DNA of 34,814 nt from Chloroflexota bacterium (GTDB lineage Bacteria; Chloroflexota; Dormibacteria; CF-121), in NCBI GenBank assembly GCA_005880605.1, contig VBIS01000028.1, forward strand, positions 1-34,814, read 5' to 3'. The translations under genes were made by a program, and so were the position numbers. Positions 31,235 to 34,814 of the stretch are shown piece after piece (position 1 is the first letter of the stretch; every line of letters starts with the position of its first letter). Below the pieces are notes generated by a model. The model had not been told where the DNA came from and did not search any database. It saw nothing but the letters and a program-made list of their open reading frames with translations.

Positions 31235-32238
31235 CGCTGCAGGTCCGACCCGCCCAGCTGAAGGACCTGGGAGCGATCGAGGCGCTCTACCGGCAGCAGG
31301 TGCGGGAGGCGGAACGCTCGCCGCTGAAGCGCCAGTTCGCATCGACCCGCCTGTGGTTCCTGCTCAACAGCGCCTTCGCCAGCATCATCCCCATCACCTC
31401 GGCGGCGGACCATGTCTACGTCATGGAGGACGCCAAGCGGCGGACCATCGAAGGCTTCATCCAGGCCGAAACGGCGGCGCTCGGACCGGGGGTCTGGCAG
31501 ATCCTCAATCTGTGCCTGACCCCCGATCTCGATCGCGTGCAGGACGGCACGGCGCTGCTCGACCACCTCTTCAATGAGGGCCTGAACCACGGTGTGACGA
31601 AGTTCATCGTGCGGGTGCCGGTCGACGACCCCGTCGTCGATCTGTTTCGCGCCCGCGGCTTTACCGCCTACGCCACCGAGCATGCCCTGCTCACCGAGTC
31701 GGTGACCGCCCGGCCGGCTCCAACCGTCGGGGGATGGCGGCCGATGCGCCGCGACGACGAACTTGGCCTCTACCTTCTTTATGTGGCGACCACGCCCAAG
31801 AGCGTGGCGGCGGTGGAGGCGTCGAACTTCGCCGAGTGGCGTCGGAGCTTCCAGCCGGGGTCGTGGAGCGCCCGGATCCCACGCCGCGCGGGCCAGCCGC
31901 GCTTCGTCATCGAGCGAATGCAGGTGGTGGGCTGGATGAGCCTGGTCCCGGGTGGGGGAGGCCGGCCCCATTCGCTCGGGCTGATGGCGGCCTCCGAGCC
32001 GGCGGAGTTGTGGCCCAGCCTGGTCCAGCGATCCCTCGCGTACGTTGCGCAGCGCCAGCCAGGGCCCGTCTGGTGCAGCCTGCGGCACTACGATGAGATC
32101 GGCATCCAATTGCTCCAGCGCGAGGGTTTCGAGGTTATCGCCTCCCAGGCCCTGATGGTCCGGGAGCTCCCCTTGAAGGTTCGCGCCCGAATGCGGGTAA
32201 GAATCAAGGACAAGCGGCTGGTGCCGCAGTATGGCTAA
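31231..32238 (+). CDS. GNAT-family acetyltransferase-like protein, possibly tandem GNAT
   Basis: [23 protein letters not shown]... and a second half ending VWCSLRHYDEIGIQLLQREGFEVIASQALMVREL; GTG start overlaps pdxT stop. Confidence 0.7.
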   Translation: MTLQVRPAQLKDLGAIEALYRQQVREAERSPLKRQFASTRLWFLLNSAFASIIPITSAADHVYVMEDAKRRTIEGFIQAETAALGPGVWQILNLCLTPDLDRVQDGTALLDHLFNEGLNHGVTKFIVRVPVDDPVVDLFRARGFTAYATEHALLTESVTARPAPTVGGWRPMRRDDELGLYLLYVATTPKSVAAVEASNFAEWRRSFQPGSWSARIPRRAGQPRFVIERMQVVGWMSLVPGGGGRPHSLGLMAASEPAELWPSLVQRSLAYVAQRQPGPVWCSLRHYDEIGIQLLQREGFEVIASQALMVRELPLKVRARMRVRIKDKRLVPQYG

Positions 32239-33799
32239 AGCAATGCAAGAACTACGGCGATCGAATAACGGCCTCACCGATGCCGACCCGGCTGAGCTCG
32301 ACCTGCTCTTCCAGGCGCTGCCCCCGCATATCAACCGGGCGGTCAAGCGCCTCGATCACCAGGGCTTGCTGCTCGAGGTCGTCCTCGACCTGGGCCGGGA
32401 GCCGGAGGCTCGTTTTCCCGACCACGAGGTGATCCTCGACGAGACGCCGGTCACGTCGGAAGACCTCGAGTTCGTCTCGAGCAGGGTCGGATCGTTCGGT
32501 GACGACAACCGGGCAGGCATCGAGCGCACGCTTCATCGCATCTCGGTGATTCGCAATCGCGGCGGCCAGATCGTGGGCGTCACCTGCCGCGTCGGCCGGG
32601 CCATCACCGGCACGATCGACATCATCAAGGACATGGTCATCGGCGGAAAGAGCATCCTGCTGCTGGGTCGCCCGGGCATCGGCAAGACGACGATGCTGCG
32701 CGAGTGCGCCCGCGTGCTGGCCGATGAGATGAAGAAGCGGGTGATCATCGTCGACACCTCCAATGAGATCGGGGGCGACGGCGACATTCCGCACCCGGGG
32801 ATCGGCCGCTCGCGGCGCATGCAGGTGCGCACGCCTGCGCTGCAGCATGCCGTGATGATCGAGGCGGTCGAGAACCACATGCCCCAGGTAATCGTCATCG
32901 ATGAGATCGGCACCGAGCCGGAAGCGGGCGCAGCGCGCACCATCGCCGAGCGCGGCGTGCAGCTGGTGGCCACCGCTCACGGCAATTCACTGGAGAACCT
33001 GCTCGTCAATCCCACGCTCAACGACCTGCTGGGCGGCATCCAGACGGTCACGCTCTCGGACGAGGAGGCGCGCCGCCGGGGCACGCAGAAGTCCGTGCTC
33101 GAGCGCAAGTCGCCGCCGACCTTCGATGTGCTGGTCGAGATTCACGACCGCGATCGACTCGCCATCCATCAGCCACTCGCCGAGGTGGTCGACGCGGCGC
33201 TGCGCGGCACGCTCAAGCCGCCGCAGATGCGGATCCGAGGGGCCGACGGCGCCATCGTGGCCCGAATTGCCGAGACCGCGCCGATGCGGACCGCCGCTGT
33301 CCGCGAGCCGCTGGAGGCGCCGCGCTCGCGCGGCCTCCACGAAACCGTGTCCGTCTTTCCCTACGGCGTGAGTCGCAATTACCTGGAACAGGCGATCACC
33401 GAACTCAAGGTACCGATCCGCATCCAGAACCACATCGAGGAAGCGGACCTGATCGTCACCCTCAAGAATTACTACCGCCGCAAAGATTCGCCCCTCAAGG
33501 AGGCGGAGGCCGACGGCATCCCGATCCAGGTGCTCAAGAGTAATACGATCACCCAGATCAAGAACGCGCTGAGCCGCGTCTATCAACTGGAGACACCCGA
33601 CCCGACCGAGTCCGCGCTGCAGGAAACGCTCGAGGGTATCAGCCGGGCGAAGGCGACCAGCTCGATGGTGGAGCTCTCGCCGCAGAACGCGTACGTCCGC
33701 CGCTTGCAGCATCAACTGGTGGAGCGGCACGAGCTGACGGCGCGCAGCACCGGCAAAGAGCCGAACCGCCGGTTGCGCATCTATACCAGCGCCGACTGA
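32231..33799 (+). CDS. AAA ATPase with R3H domain (SpoIIIAA/Ycf45-like single-stranded nucleic acid binding protein)
   Basis: ILLLGRPGIGKTTMLRECARVLADEMKKRVIIVDTSNEIGGDGDIPHPGIGRSRRMQV; VIVIDEIGTEPEAGAARTIAERGVQLVATAHGN; R3H-like AYVRRLQHQLVERHELTARSTGKEPNRRLRIY. Confidence 0.92.
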   Translation: MAKAMQELRRSNNGLTDADPAELDLLFQALPPHINRAVKRLDHQGLLLEVVLDLGREPEARFPDHEVILDETPVTSEDLEFVSSRVGSFGDDNRAGIERTLHRISVIRNRGGQIVGVTCRVGRAITGTIDIIKDMVIGGKSILLLGRPGIGKTTMLRECARVLADEMKKRVIIVDTSNEIGGDGDIPHPGIGRSRRMQVRTPALQHAVMIEAVENHMPQVIVIDEIGTEPEAGAARTIAERGVQLVATAHGNSLENLLVNPTLNDLLGGIQTVTLSDEEARRRGTQKSVLERKSPPTFDVLVEIHDRDRLAIHQPLAEVVDAALRGTLKPPQMRIRGADGAIVARIAETAPMRTAAVREPLEAPRSRGLHETVSVFPYGVSRNYLEQAITELKVPIRIQNHIEEADLIVTLKNYYRRKDSPLKEAEADGIPIQVLKSNTITQIKNALSRVYQLETPDPTESALQETLEGISRAKATSSMVELSPQNAYVRRLQHQLVERHELTARSTGKEPNRRLRIYTSAD

Positions 33800-33821
33800 A
33801 CCTCGTATAGTTCAGCGCGAA

Positions 33822-34493
33822 ATGGAAACCGCGGGGAAGCGAGGCGGGTTCTTCGTCAGCTTCGAGGGGCCCGAAGGAAGCGGCAAGTCGACCCAGATTC
33901 ATCGCCTGGCCGCCTCGCTTGCAGAGCAGGGCCACGCCGTCTGGACCACCCGTGAACCCGGCGGCACCCGTGCCGGCGAGATGATCCGGCCGATCCTCCT
34001 CGGTCCCCAGGCGGGCCCGCTGTCGGCCTGGTCTGAGGCCTTGCTCTTCACCGCCGCCCGCGCCCAGCTGGTGGATGAGGTCATCCGGCCGCGTCTCCAG
34101 CGTGGTGAGCTCGTCCTCTGCGATCGGTACAGCGATTCGACCCTCGCCTACCAGGGATATGGGCGCGGCATCGAGCTCGAGACCATGCGGCGCCTTCAGG
34201 CGGACGCGACCGCTGGGCTAACGCCCGACCTGACGCTCCTGCTCGACCTGCCAGTCGAGGCCGGGCTGGCCCGCATTCCGCGCCAGGCGAAGGACCGGCT
34301 GGACCGGGAGACGATCGCGTTCCATCAACGCGTCTACGCCGGCTATCACGAGATGGCGGCGCGCGAACCGCATCGCTGGCGCCAGGTCGACGCCTCGCGC
34401 GATGCTGACGTAGTGGCGTCCCGCATTCTGGAGCTGGTGCTCGAGGCGCTGCGCACCGCCGGCATCCGCCCGGCGGAGCGGCGATCCGCATGA
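33822..34493 (+). CDS. tmk: Thymidylate kinase
   Basis: FFVSFEGPEGSGKSTQIHRLAASL, TTREPGGTRAGEMIR, LVLCDRYSDSTLAYQGYGRG. Confidence 0.96.
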   Translation: METAGKRGGFFVSFEGPEGSGKSTQIHRLAASLAEQGHAVWTTREPGGTRAGEMIRPILLGPQAGPLSAWSEALLFTAARAQLVDEVIRPRLQRGELVLCDRYSDSTLAYQGYGRGIELETMRRLQADATAGLTPDLTLLLDLPVEAGLARIPRQAKDRLDRETIAFHQRVYAGYHEMAAREPHRWRQVDASRDADVVASRILELVLEALRTAGIRPAERRSA

Positions 34494-34814
34494 AGTTGCT
34501 GATTGCGGTGGTGCACAGTGAGGATGCCTCGGCGACCATGGACGCCCTCAACGACCGCGGCATCTCGGTGACCCGCTTCGTCAGTTCCGGTGGCTTCCTG
34601 CAGCACAAGAACGTGACGCTCATGTCGGGGATCGAAGACGATCGCATCGAGGAGGTCCTCGGCCTGATCAAGGAAAACTGCCGAACGCGCAGCGAGTTCA
34701 TGAACCCGATGCCGCCACTGGTCGAGCCCGGCGACTTCTTCGTCCCCTATCCAGTCGAGGTGCAGGTCGGGGGCGCGACGGTCTTCATCATGAACGTCGA
34801 CCGTTTCGAAAAGC
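34490..34814 (+). CDS. Cyclic-di-AMP receptor / PII-like DarA family protein (3' end outside window)
   Basis: MKLLIAVVHSEDASATMDALNDRGISVTRFVSSGGFLQHKNVTLMSGIEDDRIEEVLGLIKENCRTR...VQVGGATVFIMNVDRFEK; ATGA-type overlap with tmk. Confidence 0.9.
   Translation, partial: MKLLIAVVHSEDASATMDALNDRGISVTRFVSSGGFLQHKNVTLMSGIEDDRIEEVLGLIKENCRTRSEFMNPMPPLVEPGDFFVPYPVEVQVGGATVFIMNVDRFEK

Noticed and set aside
31120-32346. 408-aa minus-strand ORF
   Set aside because: Antisense to the GNAT-like gene; no recognisable motifs.

Overview
High-GC bacterial window, about 34.8 kb and densely coding. The lineage is probably Chloroflexota/Dormibacterota-like, but this is a guess from gene style only. Contents in order: 3' part of an intein-containing dnaB; purA; a convergent RnfD/NqrB-like membrane gene; a BNR/Asp-box surface protein; a RidA-like protein; a histidine kinase/response regulator pair; a PAP2 protein; membrane-anchored YvcK; branched-chain aminotransferase; glycerate kinase; a small His-rich ORF; an ECF sigma factor with a C-terminal zinc-finger-like tail; a two-module SHOCT-like protein; a peptide ABC transporter cluster (two SBPs, two permeases, two ATPases); TldD/TldE; a C26 amidohydrolase; lon-adk-GT51 on the minus strand; pdxS-pdxT; a tandem-GNAT protein; an R3H/AAA ATPase; tmk; and a c-di-AMP receptor-like PII protein. 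No CRISPR array, tRNA, rRNA or transposase was recognised. The most notable signals are: (1) several small deletions or frameshifts in otherwise well-conserved genes (dnaB, purA, rnfD-like, the last ABC ATPase, and a lipoprotein start). The dnaB lesion removes the LRESG/SIEQD motif, a known second intein insertion site. (2) A tandem 29-bp hairpin repeat fused directly to a lipoprotein signal peptide that has no start codon. (3) All five convergent gene pairs overlap or abut at their stop codons. (4) Recurrent TANNNT-N6-RTG leaderless-promoter architecture, including one driving an 11-codon His-rich leader ORF coupled by ATGA overlap to a His-rich small protein. Assembly error is a live explanation for (1) and (2), and read-level checks would decide. 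No complete novel system could be demonstrated from the sequence alone.
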